A DNA stretch of 64,000 nucleotides from Rhizobiaceae bacterium (lineage in GTDB: Bacteria > Pseudomonadota > Alphaproteobacteria > Rhizobiales > Rhizobiaceae), in the NCBI GenBank assembly GCA_017644105.1, contig JAEPMD010000002.1:55956-119955 (forward strand), read 5' to 3'. The notes under the pieces are model-generated. The model was not told the origin of the DNA. It saw only the letters and a program-made list of their open reading frames with translations, and did not search any database. Positions within the stretch are counted from its first letter, which is position 1. Each line of letters starts with the position of its first letter. This document shows positions 1-10,040 of this stretch, piece after piece. The position numbers and the translations under genes were made by a program.

Positions 1-2544
1 GCTGGTGGCAAGAAGACCCTCACCTTAAAAGGTGCTGGTGTCGGACAGGGCACAGTGCGTCAAGATATGGGCCGCGGACGTTCCAAAGCAGTGGTTGTGG
101 AAACACGTAAGCGCCGTATCTCTCGTCCAGATGAAGATAAAGCGGCATCAACGATTTCGCTCAAGCCGCGTAAAGAAGTGAAAAAACCAGCGCCTGCGGC
201 TGCCCCAGCTGCAGAAAAAGACGCTGCACCAAGCAAACCTGCGCAAGAAGCTACCAATCGCTTATCTGCAAGCGAGATGGAAGCACGTCGCAAAGCGCTT
301 GAAGGGTCTCGTGTCAGAGAAGTTGAAGATCGCAAGCGCGCAGAAGAAGAAGCTGTTCGTCGCGCTGAACAAGAAAAAATTCGTGCCAAAGAAGCTGAAG
401 AGCTCGCACGCAAACAGGCAGAAGAAGATCTTCGCATCCAAAAAGAAGCTGAAGATAAAAAACGTGCAGAAGAATTGGCGCGCAAAAAATCATCAGGCCG
501 TCCACCTGAAGAAGCCGCTCCTGAGCAGGCTCGTCGCAAAGATGGTCCATCTGACGCAGCGCCATCAAAAGCTGCGCCGCGCGGTGGTAAACCATCACGA
601 CCAGAAGCGCCAAAGCCTTCTCGCAATCCACGTGGGCAAGACGATCGCCGTCGCGGTAAATTGACCCTTACGGCAGCGCTAAATGATGATGGGTCAGGCG
701 GACGCTCGCGTTCATTGGCAGCGCATCGTCGTCGCCAGGAAAAAATCCGTCGCGCTCAAATGGAGCCTGAAGTTCGTGAAAAAATTGCGCGCGAAGTAAC
801 TTTGCCAGAAACAATCACCATTCAAGAATTATCTCAGCGTATGGCTGAGCGTTCTGTAGATGTCATCAAGTACCTCATGAAAGAGGGACAGATGATGAAG
901 CCTGGTGATGTGATCGATGCTGATATGGCGGAATTGATCGCAGGTGAATTTGGCCACACAGTTAAACGCGTTTCTGAATCTGATGTTGAAGAAGGTATCT
1001 TTGACATTGATGATAAAGGTGGTGAGGAAACACCACGTTCGCCTGTGGTGACTATTATGGGTCACGTTGACCATGGTAAAACATCGTTGCTTGATGCTTT
1101 GCGCAATGCCAATGTTGTATCGGGTGAAGCCGGTGGTATCACCCAGCACATTGGTGCCTATCAGGTTGAACAAGATGGTCAGAAGATCACCTTTATTGAT
1201 ACACCTGGTCACGCAGCCTTTACGGCGATGCGTGCGCGTGGTGCTGAAGTGACAGATATCGCCATTCTGGTTGTCGCTGCGGATGACAGCGTCATGCCGC
1301 AAACGATTGAATCGATCAATCACGCCAAAGCGGCTGATGTTCCGATTATCGTTGCGATCAATAAAATGGATAAGCCAACAGCGGATCCGCAAAAAGTTCG
1401 TACAGAACTACTTCAACACGAAGTCTTTGTGGAATCCATGGGTGGTGATGTTCTTGAAGTTGAAGTATCTGCGCTCAAAGGCACAAATCTTGACAAGCTG
1501 CTTGAAGCTATTTTGCTACAAGCCGAAGTTCTTGATTTGAAAGCCAATGCAGACCGTACGGCTGAAGGGACTGTGGTTGAAGCCAAACTTGATCGCGGCC
1601 GTGGTTCTGTCGCAACGGTTCTTGTGAACAAAGGAACTTTGCATCCAGGTGAAATCATTGTGGCTGGGGATCAGTGGGGCCGCGTTCGTGCGCTGGTCAA
1701 TGACCATGGCGACCATGTGAAAGAAGCTGGACCTGCGGTTCCGGTGGAAGTCCTTGGTTTGAATGGTCCGCCACAGGCGGGTGACCGTTTTGCTGTTGTT
1801 GAGAACGAAGCCAAGGCACGTGAATATGCAGAATATCGTGAGCGTTTAGCGCGCGATAAAGCAGCTGCCCGTCAATCTGGTTCACAAGGGTCGCTTGAGC
1901 AAATGATGATGCAATTGCAGACATCAGGTATTAGCGAATTCCCGCTTGTGATCAAAGGTGACGTGCAGGGTTCTGTCGAAGCCATCATAGGTGCGCTTGA
2001 TAAACTTGCAACCGATGAAGTTGCCGCCCGCGTTGTGCATTCAGGCGCCGGTGGAATTACCGAGTCTGATGTATCATTGGCCGAAGCATCAAAAGCACCA
2101 ATCATTGCCTTTAACGTGCGTCCAAGCAAACAAGCCCGCGATGCAGCAGAAGCAGCTGGTGTTGAAATTCGTTATTACAACATCATCTATGATTTGGTGG
2201 ATGACGTGAAATCAGCCATGTCTGGTCTGTTGTCTCCAGAGCGACGCGAAACATTCTTGGGTTACGCCGAGATTTTGGAAGTCTTCAACATTTCCAAATC
2301 TGGTAAAGTGGCTGGTTGTCGCGTGACTGAAGGTAAAGTTGAGCGTGGATCAGGTGTACGTCTTCTGCGTGATAACGTTGTTATCCATGAAGGCAAATTG
2401 AAAACACTCAAGCGCTTTAAAGATGAAGTCGGTGAAGTGAATTCTGGCCAGGAATGCGGTATGGCATTTGAAAATTATGAGGACATCCGCAAAGCTGATG
2501 TCATCGAATGTTTCCGCGTTGAACATATTGAACGTTCGCTATAA
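1..2544 (+). CDS. infB: Translation initiation factor IF-2 (5' end outside window)
   Basis: IF-2 is the GTPase that places initiator tRNA on the 30S subunit and promotes subunit joining. The reading frame is open from base 1, and its first codons already encode conserved IF-2 N-terminal sequence (KTLTLK, then GTVRQ), so the true start lies upstream. The GTG at 55 is internal. Visible parts are an Ala/Lys/Glu/Arg-rich low-complexity N-terminal region (to about nt 660), the IF2_N helix bundle, and the G domain with GHVDHGKT (near nt 1060), DTPGH (near 1200) and NKMD (near 1360), followed by domains II-IV. It heads the infB-rbfA-truB-rpsO-pnp series. About twenty residues are probably missing. 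The call is very secure. Confidence 0.97.
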   Translation, partial: AGGKKTLTLKGAGVGQGTVRQDMGRGRSKAVVVETRKRRISRPDEDKAASTISLKPRKEVKKPAPAAAPAAEKDAAPSKPAQEATNRLSASEMEARRKALEGSRVREVEDRKRAEEEAVRRAEQEKIRAKEAEELARKQAEEDLRIQKEAEDKKRAEELARKKSSGRPPEEAAPEQARRKDGPSDAAPSKAAPRGGKPSRPEAPKPSRNPRGQDDRRRGKLTLTAALNDDGSGGRSRSLAAHRRRQEKIRRAQMEPEVREKIAREVTLPETITIQELSQRMAERSVDVIKYLMKEGQMMKPGDVIDADMAELIAGEFGHTVKRVSESDVEEGIFDIDDKGGEETPRSPVVTIMGHVDHGKTSLLDALRNANVVSGEAGGITQHIGAYQVEQDGQKITFIDTPGHAAFTAMRARGAEVTDIAILVVAADDSVMPQTIESINHAKAADVPIIVAINKMDKPTADPQKVRTELLQHEVFVESMGGDVLEVEVSALKGTNLDKLLEAILLQAEVLDLKANADRTAEGTVVEAKLDRGRGSVATVLVNKGTLHPGEIIVAGDQWGRVRALVNDHGDHVKEAGPAVPVEVLGLNGPPQAGDRFAVVENEAKAREYAEYRERLARDKAAARQSGSQGSLEQMMMQLQTSGISEFPLVIKGDVQGSVEAIIGALDKLATDEVAARVVHSGAGGITESDVSLAEASKAPIIAFNVRPSKQARDAAEAAGVEIRYYNIIYDLVDDVKSAMSGLLSPERRETFLGYAEILEVFNISKSGKVAGCRVTEGKVERGSGVRLLRDNVVIHEGKLKTLKRFKDEVGEVNSGQECGMAFENYEDIRKADVIECFRVEHIERSL

Positions 2545-2568
2545 GCGATCATATTCATAAACTTTGTA

Positions 2569-2602
2569 AGACATCGGCCTCATCAGCCGATGTCTTTGTT
2601 TT
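2569..2602 (+). terminator. Intrinsic terminator-like hairpin between infB and rbfA
   Basis: A perfect 10-bp stem (2569-2578 with 2586-2595) and a 7-nt loop are followed by TTGTTTT. It sits 24 bp after the infB stop and 18 bp before rbfA, so it may terminate or attenuate transcription inside this operon. Confidence 0.75.
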
Positions 2603-2620
2603 AACAATTGAGACCGTAAA

Positions 2621-3034
2621 ATGGTAAAAGCAACAAGCTCAGCACCATCTCAGCGCATGCTGAAAGTTGGTGAGATGGTTCGCGCCGCGCTGACGAAAAT
2701 TTTGCAGCGGGATGATATTCGCGATCCTGATGTCGATGGTGTCGTCATCTCTGTTTCCGAAGTTCGTATGTCACCAGATCTTAAGATCGCCAATGCCTAT
2801 GTCAAAGCTTTGGCACATGAGGATCAAACAGCGATCATTGCGGGCCTGAACCGCAGCGCAAAATTTGTTCGCAAGAAACTTGGACCAGAATTACGCCATA
2901 TGAAATATATGCCCGAGATCAGATTTCGTGATGATACAAGCTATGAAAACTTCAATAAAATCGACGCCTTGTTAAACCGTCCGGAAGTCGTGCGTGACTT
3001 AGAGATCGATGATGAAGATGGTGAGCGTTCATAG
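2621..3034 (+). CDS. rbfA: Ribosome-binding factor A
   Basis: This 137-aa protein matches RbfA, a small KH-fold factor that binds the 30S precursor and helps mature the 5' end of 16S rRNA, notably in the cold. Recognisable features are the N-terminal stretch SQRMLKVGEMVRAALTKIL, the central VSEVRMSPDLKIANAYV, and the late KYMPEIRFRDDTS block typical of the family. Length is normal for alphaproteobacteria. It lies between infB and truB, the usual order, and its stop codon directly abuts the truB start, which indicates translational coupling. Confidence 0.95.
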   Translation: MVKATSSAPSQRMLKVGEMVRAALTKILQRDDIRDPDVDGVVISVSEVRMSPDLKIANAYVKALAHEDQTAIIAGLNRSAKFVRKKLGPELRHMKYMPEIRFRDDTSYENFNKIDALLNRPEVVRDLEIDDEDGERS

Positions 3035-3970
3035 ATGGGCCGCCAGCGTAAGAAAAAAGGCCGCCCAATTTCGGGTTGGTTGGTTTTAGATAAGCCTTAT
3101 GATTTCGGCTCGACAGAGGCCGTTTCCAAAATCAGATGGCTGTTTAAAGCGCAAAAAGCTGGTCATGCAGGCACTTTAGATCCGCTTGCTTCCGGCATGT
3201 TGCCGATCGCGCTTGGTGAAGCCACCAAAACTGTTCCCTATATTATGGACGGGCGCAAGGTCTATCAGTTTGCGGTTACCTGGGGTGAAGAACGCACCAC
3301 CGATGATTTAGAAGGTGATGTGATCCAACAGTCAGATGCGCGGCCAGAGGTCGATGCAATCGAAAAAATCTTGCCGGAATTTATTGGCGAGATTAGTCAG
3401 GTACCGCCGCAATTCTCAGCGATTAAAATCAATGGCGAACGCGCCTATGATGTTGCGCGAGCAGGCGATAAACTTGAGATCCCAGCGCGAGAAGTTGAAA
3501 TCTTTAGGTTGGAAATTATTGACGCTGGGGATCCGAATATAACCCGGTTTGAAGTTGAATGCGGTAAGGGTACATATGTGCGCTCGCTTGCTCGCGATTT
3601 CGGTCGCAAACTTGGTTGCTATGGATATGTCTCTGAGCTTCGGCGTGCAAGCGTGTTGCCCTTTGATGAAAGCGAACTCGTACCATTGTCTGAGCTTGTT
3701 GCATTGGAACAAATCGAAGATGATGACGAGCGTTTGGAGACGTTGGACCAATATCTCATCGATACCAAAGAAGCCTTGGCTGATCTGGCTCATGTTCCGG
3801 TCTCATCCGATCAGGCATCTCGCATTCGAAATGGCAATCCGGTCATTATTACCGGAGCAAATGCACCGATCAACGAAGATGAGGCTTTTGCGACAGACAA
3901 AGGTAAATTGCTGGCCATTGGTGAAATTAGCTTTGGTGAGTTTAAGCCAAAACGCGTTTTCTCAGCTTAG
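3035..3970 (+). CDS. truB: tRNA pseudouridine(55) synthase TruB
   Basis: TruB isomerises U55 of the tRNA T-loop to pseudouridine. The 311-aa product shows the N-terminal [14 protein letters not shown] motif, the catalytic-Asp motif [20 protein letters not shown] (residues about 46-66), and the [17 protein letters not shown] motif that builds the RNA-binding and catalytic cleft. The C-terminal PUA-like tail is present. The start ATG follows the rbfA stop with no gap. Length and motifs are complete. Confidence 0.97.
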   Translation: MGRQRKKKGRPISGWLVLDKPYDFGSTEAVSKIRWLFKAQKAGHAGTLDPLASGMLPIALGEATKTVPYIMDGRKVYQFAVTWGEERTTDDLEGDVIQQSDARPEVDAIEKILPEFIGEISQVPPQFSAIKINGERAYDVARAGDKLEIPAREVEIFRLEIIDAGDPNITRFEVECGKGTYVRSLARDFGRKLGCYGYVSELRRASVLPFDESELVPLSELVALEQIEDDDERLETLDQYLIDTKEALADLAHVPVSSDQASRIRNGNPVIITGANAPINEDEAFATDKGKLLAIGEISFGEFKPKRVFSA

Positions 3971-4094
3971 TCTGTATGAGACTAATAAAGCGTAGAAGTC
4001 TCATTTTGGTGCGGAAAATACATGTTGAAGTGGGAAATCTCCGCTTTGCGAAAAACACTAGCTTTTTCATTTAAATTCATTTATACGCTAGCCA

Positions 4095-4124
4095 TAACGG
4101 GTCATGTTGTGGCCCGTTATTTTA
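4095..4124 (+). terminator. Terminator-like hairpin after truB
   Basis: Arms of 7 bp (TAACGGG at 4095-4101 and CCCGTTA at 4113-4119) are followed by TTTT. It lies 125 bp past truB and 74 bp before rpsO. The 11-nt loop makes it only moderately convincing. Confidence 0.5.
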
Positions 4125-4197
4125 TATGGCCCGTGCTGGACGACATCTTGGCGCCGGGCGACCTTTAAATCCTCAAAATATTAGAAAGGGATATACG

Positions 4198-4467
4198 ATG
4201 TCGATTACTGCTGAACGTAAGGCAGAACTTATTGCCAAATTTGCGACTAAAGAAGGCGATACAGGTTCACCAGAAGTACAAGTTGCTGTTCTAACAGAAC
4301 GCATTTTGAACCTCACAGAACACTTCAAAGAGCACAAAAAAGACAACCACTCACGTCGTGGTCTTTTGACATTGGTTTCAACTCGCCGTTCACTTCTTGA
4401 CTATCTTAAGAAGAAAGACGATGCGCGTTACCAAGCTTTGATTAAAGAACTTGGCCTACGTCGCTAA
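4198..4467 (+). CDS. rpsO: 30S ribosomal protein S15
   Basis: S15 is a primary 16S rRNA-binding protein that nucleates the platform of the small subunit. The start is the ATG at 4198, which gives the canonical 89-aa protein beginning MSITAERK. An AGAAAGGG Shine-Dalgarno sequence lies 7 bases upstream. An earlier in-frame start at 4126 would add 24 residues with no family counterpart. The signature region [11 protein letters not shown] and the C-terminal ELGLRR are intact. The gene precedes pnp, the usual order. Confidence 0.97.
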   Translation: MSITAERKAELIAKFATKEGDTGSPEVQVAVLTERILNLTEHFKEHKKDNHSRRGLLTLVSTRRSLLDYLKKKDDARYQALIKELGLRR

Positions 4468-4477
4468 GTTATAAGAT

Positions 4478-4510
4478 TTGGCGCTCCAGATTTGGGGCGC
4501 CAATTCATTT
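4478..4510 (+). terminator. Intrinsic terminator after rpsO
   Basis: Stem TTGGCGC (4478-4484) pairs with GCGCCAA (4497-4503), followed by TTCATTTT. It starts 11 bp after the rpsO stop. It could uncouple rpsO from pnp, as in other bacteria where the two transcripts are partly independent. Confidence 0.7.
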
Positions 4511-4574
4511 TGGTATAAGGTTTATACCGTAGGAAATATCAGTTTTCGGATGGGCCGAGAATTGAGTGGAACCG

Positions 4575-4646
4575 GTGGATAGCCCACGGGGCAGGATTAC
4601 AAGCTGCTTTTAACGTAATAAAAAGCCCCTTGTTGTCTTGCCCGTG
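4575..4646 (+). promoter_or_regulatory. Structured leader of pnp with competing hairpins
   Basis: The 252-bp rpsO-pnp gap holds no credible gene. Inside it, GTGG (4575-4578) can pair with CCAC (4584-4587). The overlapping CACGGG (4585-4590) can instead pair with CCCGTG (4641-4646), and GGGGC (4588-4592) with GCCCC (4625-4629). These pairings exclude one another. In E. coli the pnp leader is a structured RNase III and PNPase autoregulation target. Whether this leader acts the same way is inference. Confidence 0.35.
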
Positions 4647-4719
4647 AGCACACCAATGACAAAGAATGACCAAGACTGTCGAGGTAATGGCAGGGGCATT
4701 CTGATATGAAGGACTTAAT

Positions 4720-6855
4720 ATGTTCAATTCCCACAAGGTGGAAATTGAGTGGGGCGGTCGCCCTCTCATTTTGGAAACAGGCAAAATTGCGCGTCAAGCC
4801 GATGGTGCCGTAATGGCTACTTATGGCGAAACAATTGTACTAGCGACTGTTGTTTCAGCCAAAAGCGCAAAACCAGGTCAGGACTTTTTCCCGCTGACTG
4901 TAAACTATCAGGAAAAAACATTTGCCGCTGGTAAGATCCCAGGTGGCTTCTTTAAACGCGAAGGTCGCCCAAGCGAAAACGAAACATTGGTTTGTCGTTT
5001 GATTGACCGTCCAATTCGTCCATTGTTCCCAGATGGGTACAAAAACGAAACTCAACTTATTCTGACAGTTATCCAGCACGATATGGAAAACAACCCAGAC
5101 GTATTGTCTATGGTTGCAGCTTCAGCTGCATTGACGATTTCAGGCGTTCCATTTATGGGCCCAATCGGTGGTGCACGTGTTGGCTATATCAATGGCGAAT
5201 ATGTGTTGAATCCACATCTTGATGAAATGGAAGAAACTGATCTTGATCTGATGGTTGCCGGTACACAAGACGCTGTGTTGATGGTGGAATCAGAAGCTAA
5301 AGAACTTCCTGAAGATGTTATGCTTGGCGCGGTGATGTTCGGCCACAAAGGCTTCCAGCCGGTGATTGATGCGATCATCAAATTGGCTGAAGCTGCTGCA
5401 AAAGAACCACGTGAGTTCATCCCAGAAGATCATTCTGAGCTTGAAGCAAAAATCATCGGTCTTGCGGATGAAGGTTTGCGCGCAGCTTATAAAATTTCTG
5501 ATAAAGCTGAGCGTTATGACGCAATTGACGCGGTTAAAGCAACAGTTAAAGAAGCTTTGGAACCTGCTGAAGGTGAAGAAGCTGAATACACGCCAGAACA
5601 AATTGGTGCTGTGTTTAAATCAGCCCAAGCCAAAGTCGTTCGCGGTGATATTCTAGAGACCAAAACACGTATCGATGGCCGTGACCTTTCAACAGTTCGC
5701 GCAATTGATTCACAAGTTGGCGTTTTGCCTCGTACACACGGTTCATCTGTGTTTACGCGCGGTGAAACACAGGCTCTTGTTGTTGCCACATTGGGTACAG
5801 CCGAAGACGAGCAATTCGTTGATGGTCTAACAGGCACAACAAAAGCAACCTTCATGTTGCACTATAACTTCCCACCATATTCAGTGGGTGAAGCGGGCCG
5901 TATTGGGTCACCGGGTCGTCGTGAAATTGGTCACGGTAAATTGGCTTGGCGTGCGATCAACCCAATGATGCCATCTGCAGAGCAGTTCCCTTACACAATT
6001 CGCGTTGTGTCTGAGATTACTGAATCAAATGGTTCATCATCAATGGCTACAGTTTGTGGTACATCGCTTGCACTTATGGATGCAGGTGTTCCACTTCAAA
6101 AGCCAGTTGCTGGTATTGCCATGGGCTTGATTAAAGAAGGCGACGATTTTGCTGTCCTTTCCGATATCTTGGGTGATGAGGATCACCTTGGTGACATGGA
6201 CTTTAAAGTGGCAGGTACTGAAGCAGGTATCACATCGCTTCAAATGGATATCAAAATCGATGGTATCACTGAAGAGATCATGCAAATTGCACTTGGCCAA
6301 GCGAAAGACGGTCGTCTTCACATCCTTGGCGAAATGGCAAATGCATTGACTGAAAGCCGTGAGCAACTTGGTGAATATGCACCACGCATTGAAATGATGA
6401 ACATTGCCGTTGATAAAATTCGCGATGTGATCGGTGCAGGTGGTAAAATCATTCGTGAAATCTGCGAAAAAACTGGTGCAAAAATCAACATCGAAGACGA
6501 TGGTACAATTCGCATTGCGTCTTCATCAGGTAAAGAGATTGAAGCTGCGAAAAAGTGGATCCACTCTATTGTTGATGAGCCGGAAGTTGGTGTGATCTAC
6601 GAAGGTACAGTGGTAAAAGTAGCTGACTTCGGCGCTTTCGTGAACTTCTTCGGTCCACGTGATGGTTTGGTACACATTTCGCAATTGGCACAAGAGCGTG
6701 TTGCCAAAACAGCTGATGTGGTCAAAGAAGGACAAAAAGTCTTCGTCAAGCTCATGGGCTTTGATGAGCGCGGCAAAGTTCGTCTTTCCATGAAAGTGGT
6801 CAACCAGGAAACTGGTGAGGAAATCCCTCGCGAAAAGCCTGCTGAAAAAGAATAA
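4720..6855 (+). CDS. pnp: Polynucleotide phosphorylase (PNPase)
   Basis: PNPase is a 3'-5' phosphorolytic exoribonuclease and degradosome component. The 711-aa protein has the full order: first RNase PH domain ([16 protein letters not shown]), an all-alpha linker, the second RNase PH domain ([27 protein letters not shown]), then a KH domain (near residues 555-615, with [15 protein letters not shown]) and an S1 domain ([15 protein letters not shown]). AAGGACTT lies just ahead of the ATG. A long leader precedes it and a strong terminator follows. Length is normal for alphaproteobacteria. Confidence 0.98.
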   Translation: MFNSHKVEIEWGGRPLILETGKIARQADGAVMATYGETIVLATVVSAKSAKPGQDFFPLTVNYQEKTFAAGKIPGGFFKREGRPSENETLVCRLIDRPIRPLFPDGYKNETQLILTVIQHDMENNPDVLSMVAASAALTISGVPFMGPIGGARVGYINGEYVLNPHLDEMEETDLDLMVAGTQDAVLMVESEAKELPEDVMLGAVMFGHKGFQPVIDAIIKLAEAAAKEPREFIPEDHSELEAKIIGLADEGLRAAYKISDKAERYDAIDAVKATVKEALEPAEGEEAEYTPEQIGAVFKSAQAKVVRGDILETKTRIDGRDLSTVRAIDSQVGVLPRTHGSSVFTRGETQALVVATLGTAEDEQFVDGLTGTTKATFMLHYNFPPYSVGEAGRIGSPGRREIGHGKLAWRAINPMMPSAEQFPYTIRVVSEITESNGSSSMATVCGTSLALMDAGVPLQKPVAGIAMGLIKEGDDFAVLSDILGDEDHLGDMDFKVAGTEAGITSLQMDIKIDGITEEIMQIALGQAKDGRLHILGEMANALTESREQLGEYAPRIEMMNIAVDKIRDVIGAGGKIIREICEKTGAKINIEDDGTIRIASSSGKEIEAAKKWIHSIVDEPEVGVIYEGTVVKVADFGAFVNFFGPRDGLVHISQLAQERVAKTADVVKEGQKVFVKLMGFDERGKVRLSMKVVNQETGEEIPREKPAEKE

Positions 6856-6875
6856 TCAGCGCTCAAAAGAATACG

Positions 6876-6905
6876 AAAACCCCGTCTAACTGGCGGGGTT
6901 TTTTG
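6876..6905. terminator. Intrinsic terminator downstream of pnp
   Basis: AAAACCCCG (6876-6884) pairs with CGGGGTTTT (6894-6902), followed by further Ts. On the minus strand the same stem is followed by TTTT, so it may also serve the convergent gene ending at 6912. Confidence 0.9.
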
Positions 6906-6911
6906 TTGCGT

Positions 6912-7307
6912 TTAAGAAAAATATTTCGCTTCGATAATCGCAAAACTATGGTCAAGATAATTACCGATATGCTCAAACATAATGTTCAGCAGCAAAGCTA
7001 TCGTCGATCCAGTAGCCGCGTCAAAAGCCATGAGGACGAAACATGCAAACATGCAGCCATAGACCGACAACTTCAGATTTTTCATGCTGTAGAGCTCGTA
7101 GAACCCATAAGCATCGAATTCCACGCCAAACCAATGGTCTGACACCGAATAATCATCGGAGACCGTGATGTTAAGGATAGCGCTATCAGATAGTTTATCT
7201 GGATAAAGATTGATTGAACCGCGCAAGATATGTGCAACAAAGCCAATGACAGCTGAGATCACAAGTGCAGCGGCATAATGAATATATCCAATTTCCGGCA
7301 GTTCCAT
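6912..7307 (-). CDS. Small membrane protein of unknown function
   Basis: I do not recognise the family. From the start at 7307 the protein has 131 residues. There is a hydrophobic helix near the N-terminus (AAALVISAVIGFVAHIL), a polar middle segment rich in Ser, Asp and Tyr, and a second hydrophobic region (YGCMFACFVLMAF followed by STIALLLNIMF). That suggests two or three membrane passes around a soluble loop. The start at 7307 is preferred over 7340 because GGAAGGGA lies just before it. The gene converges on pnp and shares its terminator. Codon use looks like that of its neighbours. Confidence 0.65.
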   Translation of the reverse strand: MELPEIGYIHYAAALVISAVIGFVAHILRGSINLYPDKLSDSAILNITVSDDYSVSDHWFGVEFDAYGFYELYSMKNLKLSVYGCMFACFVLMAFDAATGSTIALLLNIMFEHIGNYLDHSFAIIEAKYFS

Positions 7308-7411
7308 TTGTCCCTTCCAATCGTTGCCCAAGCCGATCAATAGCGCGTATCAATATCAGAAATACATTTTGGATCGCATAATGAAGATGTTAAAATTTTA
7401 ATGAGATCGAA

Positions 7412-7444
7412 AAGCAAAAACCCATCACCGGTTAGAGTGATGGG
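7412..7444 (-). terminator. Intrinsic terminator after the fasciclin gene
   Basis: CCCATCAC (7421-7428) pairs with GTGATGGG (7437-7444). Read on the minus strand, the stem is followed by TTTTTGCTTT. It lies 67 bp downstream of the fasciclin stop. Confidence 0.8.
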
Positions 7445-7511
7445 CCTCTTAAACGTCTTGCGAACTGCGATTAGCAAAACGTCCTTGGAGATTTAATTTT
7501 CACTAATTGCC

Positions 7512-8063
7512 TTATTTTGGAAGCAAGACGTCATCAATAACATGGATCACACCATTTGACTGGTTCACATCAGCAATCGTCACCTTTGAAGCGCCTCCGC
7601 TTTCATCAAAAATATAGACGCTGCTGCCGTCGAGTTTAGCTGTCAATGCATCACCGCTAACGGCATTAAAATTGTACGCGCCGCCATTTGATTTGATCTT
7701 TGCAACAAGATCAGAAGCCGAGATCTTACCAGCGACAACGTGTGAGGTGAGAACCTTTGTGAGCGTGTCTTTGTTTTCCGGTTTCAGCAAAGTTTCAACA
7801 GTGCCCTCTGGCAGCTCTGCAAAGCCTTCATTGATCGGCGCAAAAACTGTAAAAGGACCTTCAGACATCAATGTATCAACAAGACCAGCTGCTTTGACCG
7901 CGGCAACCAAAGTTGTGTGGTCTTTTGAATTAACAGCATTCTCAACAATGTTTTTATCAGAAAACATCGGAGCCCCACCAACCTCCGGGTTCATTGCATA
8001 AGCTGACCCTGTTGTCATGGCGATTGCTGCTATTGTGGTTAGGATTTTTGAACGCATATTCAT
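7512..8063 (-). CDS. Secreted fasciclin (FAS1) domain protein
   Basis: The product is a 183-aa exported protein with one FAS1 domain, a fold used in adhesion and matrix proteins. The start at 8063 is chosen because AAGGAGAG lies 5 bases upstream. It yields a clean signal peptide (MNMRSKILTTIAAIAM, cleavage after SAYA). An alternative start at 8099 would spoil the signal. FAS1 hallmarks are FTVFAPINEGFAELP, the LTSHVVAGKISASDL block, and the ending NGVIHVIDDVLLPK. It is a single-gene unit with its own terminator, divergent from the next gene. The ligand cannot be inferred. Confidence 0.9.
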   Translation of the reverse strand: MNMRSKILTTIAAIAMTTGSAYAMNPEVGGAPMFSDKNIVENAVNSKDHTTLVAAVKAAGLVDTLMSEGPFTVFAPINEGFAELPEGTVETLLKPENKDTLTKVLTSHVVAGKISASDLVAKIKSNGGAYNFNAVSGDALTAKLDGSSVYIFDESGGASKVTIADVNQSNGVIHVIDDVLLPK

Positions 8064-8380
8064 TATTTCTCTCCTTCTTTGTTTTGATGCTTGATGCATC
8101 TTCGTGTTCGTAATGCGTTTGCATCGACTGAGGGAGTAACGGTTTCATTTGCGATTAAGTTTCAAAATAAATTTCGATTTGGTTCGGGTTTTGATCAAAA
8201 GCACCCAGAATATGCCAAAAAATCGAAGGATAATTCGAATAGTCTCACTGATTTACAACGATGTTTTTATTGTGAAACTGGGGTGAAAAATATAAGGTGC
8301 GACCAAATTGATGGCATTCAAGTTTCCAGTTGGAAATATCGACATCATTTCTTTTGGAGTATTATTTTTAAAGGTGTGAA
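8064..8380. other. Divergent intergenic region, no gene seen
   Basis: This 317-bp gap must hold the promoters of both the fasciclin gene (minus) and the methyltransferase gene (plus). It is AT-rich. I see no convincing operator, RNA gene or real coding frame. The open frames crossing it are rich in Cys, Trp and His and look like chance. Confidence 0.5.
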
Positions 8381-9310
8381 ATGAAGTTTTTGCCGTTTTC
8401 AAGCTATTCGATAACGGGTGATGCAACCGATTGTCCAATTTGTAAATCATCTCAATTTACATCGATAAGCCAATGGGACCGCAGGTTCAAAAGACTGCAT
8501 CAAGTTAAGTGTGATCAGTGTTCTCTTGTCCGCCATTTGCCACTACCAGATGAGGCTGGCTTGGCGAAATATTATGCAGAAGAATATCGCTCTGATTATC
8601 AAAATGTATCCGTCACACCGACCGAACGTCACCGGAAAAAACGAATTAGAGAAGCCGAGCGGCGGACAGCAAATTTGGATCAGAATCTCAAATCTGGCAT
8701 GCACCTGCTTGATTTCGGATGCGGTTCTGGAGAATTTGTTGAATTCTGTGGTCAGCAAGGCGTGATCGCGACAGGTTTTGAACCTGGAGAAGCCTATTCC
8801 ACCTATGCCAGAGAACAGATGGGCTTGAACGTTGTAACAGGTGCTTATCAGGATCTGAATTTTGATGTAAAATTTGACATCATCACATCATTTCATGTGT
8901 TTGAGCATCTTGTTGATCCACTCCATGCAATCGAGAAAATGAAAACCTGGCTCAAACCCGATGGTAAGATTTTCATTGAAGTTCCCAATACAAATCATAT
9001 TTTGATCAAGGGGTTTGGTGGACTGCATTTTGCCCACACAATTGGTTTTGCGCGTTATAGCCTTGAATATCTTGGCGCGGTTGCTGGCTTAAAAATAGTT
9101 GATGTATTTGATGAATTTGATATTGGCATCGTGTTTGAACACGGAACACCCCGTGAGCTCGCCGACATAGCAAAAGATGGGCAAAATGAGATGGCGAAAT
9201 GGACGAAGGGTTCCGTTCACAAACAATATTGGCGATATACACTTTCAAAACTGGTCGGCAACAGATTGACCGATCGTTATAAAGAATATTCTGCGCCATC
9301 TCGGAGTTAA
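8381..9310 (+). CDS. Class I SAM-dependent methyltransferase with N-terminal zinc-ribbon-like motif
   Basis: The 309-aa protein opens with paired cysteines (CPICK at about residues 18-22 and CDQC at about 44-47), which resemble a zinc ribbon. A Rossmann methyltransferase core follows, with SAM motif I LLDFGCGSGEFVEF (about residue 109) and the later ITSFHVFEHLVDP and GKIFIEVPN strands of the Methyltransf_23 type. Related proteins act on nucleotide-sugars or small molecules, but the substrate cannot be read here. It ends 7 bp before a nitroreductase gene, so the two are probably cotranscribed. Confidence 0.85.
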   Translation: MKFLPFSSYSITGDATDCPICKSSQFTSISQWDRRFKRLHQVKCDQCSLVRHLPLPDEAGLAKYYAEEYRSDYQNVSVTPTERHRKKRIREAERRTANLDQNLKSGMHLLDFGCGSGEFVEFCGQQGVIATGFEPGEAYSTYAREQMGLNVVTGAYQDLNFDVKFDIITSFHVFEHLVDPLHAIEKMKTWLKPDGKIFIEVPNTNHILIKGFGGLHFAHTIGFARYSLEYLGAVAGLKIVDVFDEFDIGIVFEHGTPRELADIAKDGQNEMAKWTKGSVHKQYWRYTLSKLVGNRLTDRYKEYSAPSRS

Positions 9311-9317
9311 AGCTGCC

Positions 9318-9959
9318 ATGAGTGATGAAAATAAAATCGCTGAGGTCATCCGCCAACGACAAACAAGCAAGGTATTGGGTGATATCGATCAGCCGCTTCT
9401 ACCTTCTGGCTTAGGGAAAGACGAGATCGACGCATGGTTACAAACGGCCGGCAATGCGCCGTTTCATCATCAGGCTGAACGTCTGCACCGCGAAAAGCTC
9501 ACGTCACAAGTTCCGTGGCGCATGTATAAATTGGATGCAAAAACTTGCCGTGATCTTTTATCTCAGTTGTCGAAATCAGCGCCGGAGGCTGGCAAGATAC
9601 TCAATATGTTAGCCGCATGTGATGCATTGATTCTTGCTACTTGGACGCCCGATCAATGTGCTGATGATCAGCTAATGTTTGAAGGCACAGAACGAAATAT
9701 GGAACATATTGCGGCTGCTTCCGCTGCTGTGCAAAACTTAATGTTACTGGCAACTAACGCTGGGTATCGCACCTATTGGTCAAGTGGTGGCATATTACGG
9801 ACGCCTCAAATTTTCTCACGTTTTGAGATCCCTGACTGTGAGATATTGCTGGGTGCAATTTTCATTTATCCAAATGATGTTGGCACCTCAGAAATCAAAG
9901 AGGGTAAGCTTAAGGACGCACGCGGCGCAATTGATGATTGGTCGCGCTGGGTGGGCTGA
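9318..9959 (+). CDS. Nitroreductase family protein
   Basis: The 213-aa protein looks like an FMN-dependent nitroreductase-fold oxidoreductase. Visible features are the N-terminal RQRQTSKVLGD segment (compare the family R-R-S-R-F motif), the helix EHIAAASAAVQNLMLLATNAGYRTYWSSG that packs on the flavin, and the late GAIFIYP strand. The N-terminal motif is imperfect, so flavin use is likely but not certain. It follows the methyltransferase gene by 7 bp. No substrate is implied by context. Confidence 0.85.
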   Translation: MSDENKIAEVIRQRQTSKVLGDIDQPLLPSGLGKDEIDAWLQTAGNAPFHHQAERLHREKLTSQVPWRMYKLDAKTCRDLLSQLSKSAPEAGKILNMLAACDALILATWTPDQCADDQLMFEGTERNMEHIAAASAAVQNLMLLATNAGYRTYWSSGGILRTPQIFSRFEIPDCEILLGAIFIYPNDVGTSEIKEGKLKDARGAIDDWSRWVG

Positions 9960-10040
9960 TCCAGCGCATCGGCTCTGTAAGATGTAGCAACTTGAAAAAT
10001 CTGATATGATGATGGCTCATTTGTTCAAGAGGAGCTTTAG

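Noticed and set aside
4126..4197. Longer N-terminus for rpsO
   Set aside because: The extra 24 residues have no counterpart in S15, and the ribosome site fits the ATG at 4198.
8091..8384. 97-residue frame between the fasciclin and methyltransferase genes
   Set aside because: It starts inside the fasciclin leader, overlaps the methyltransferase start, and is rich in Cys, Trp and His.
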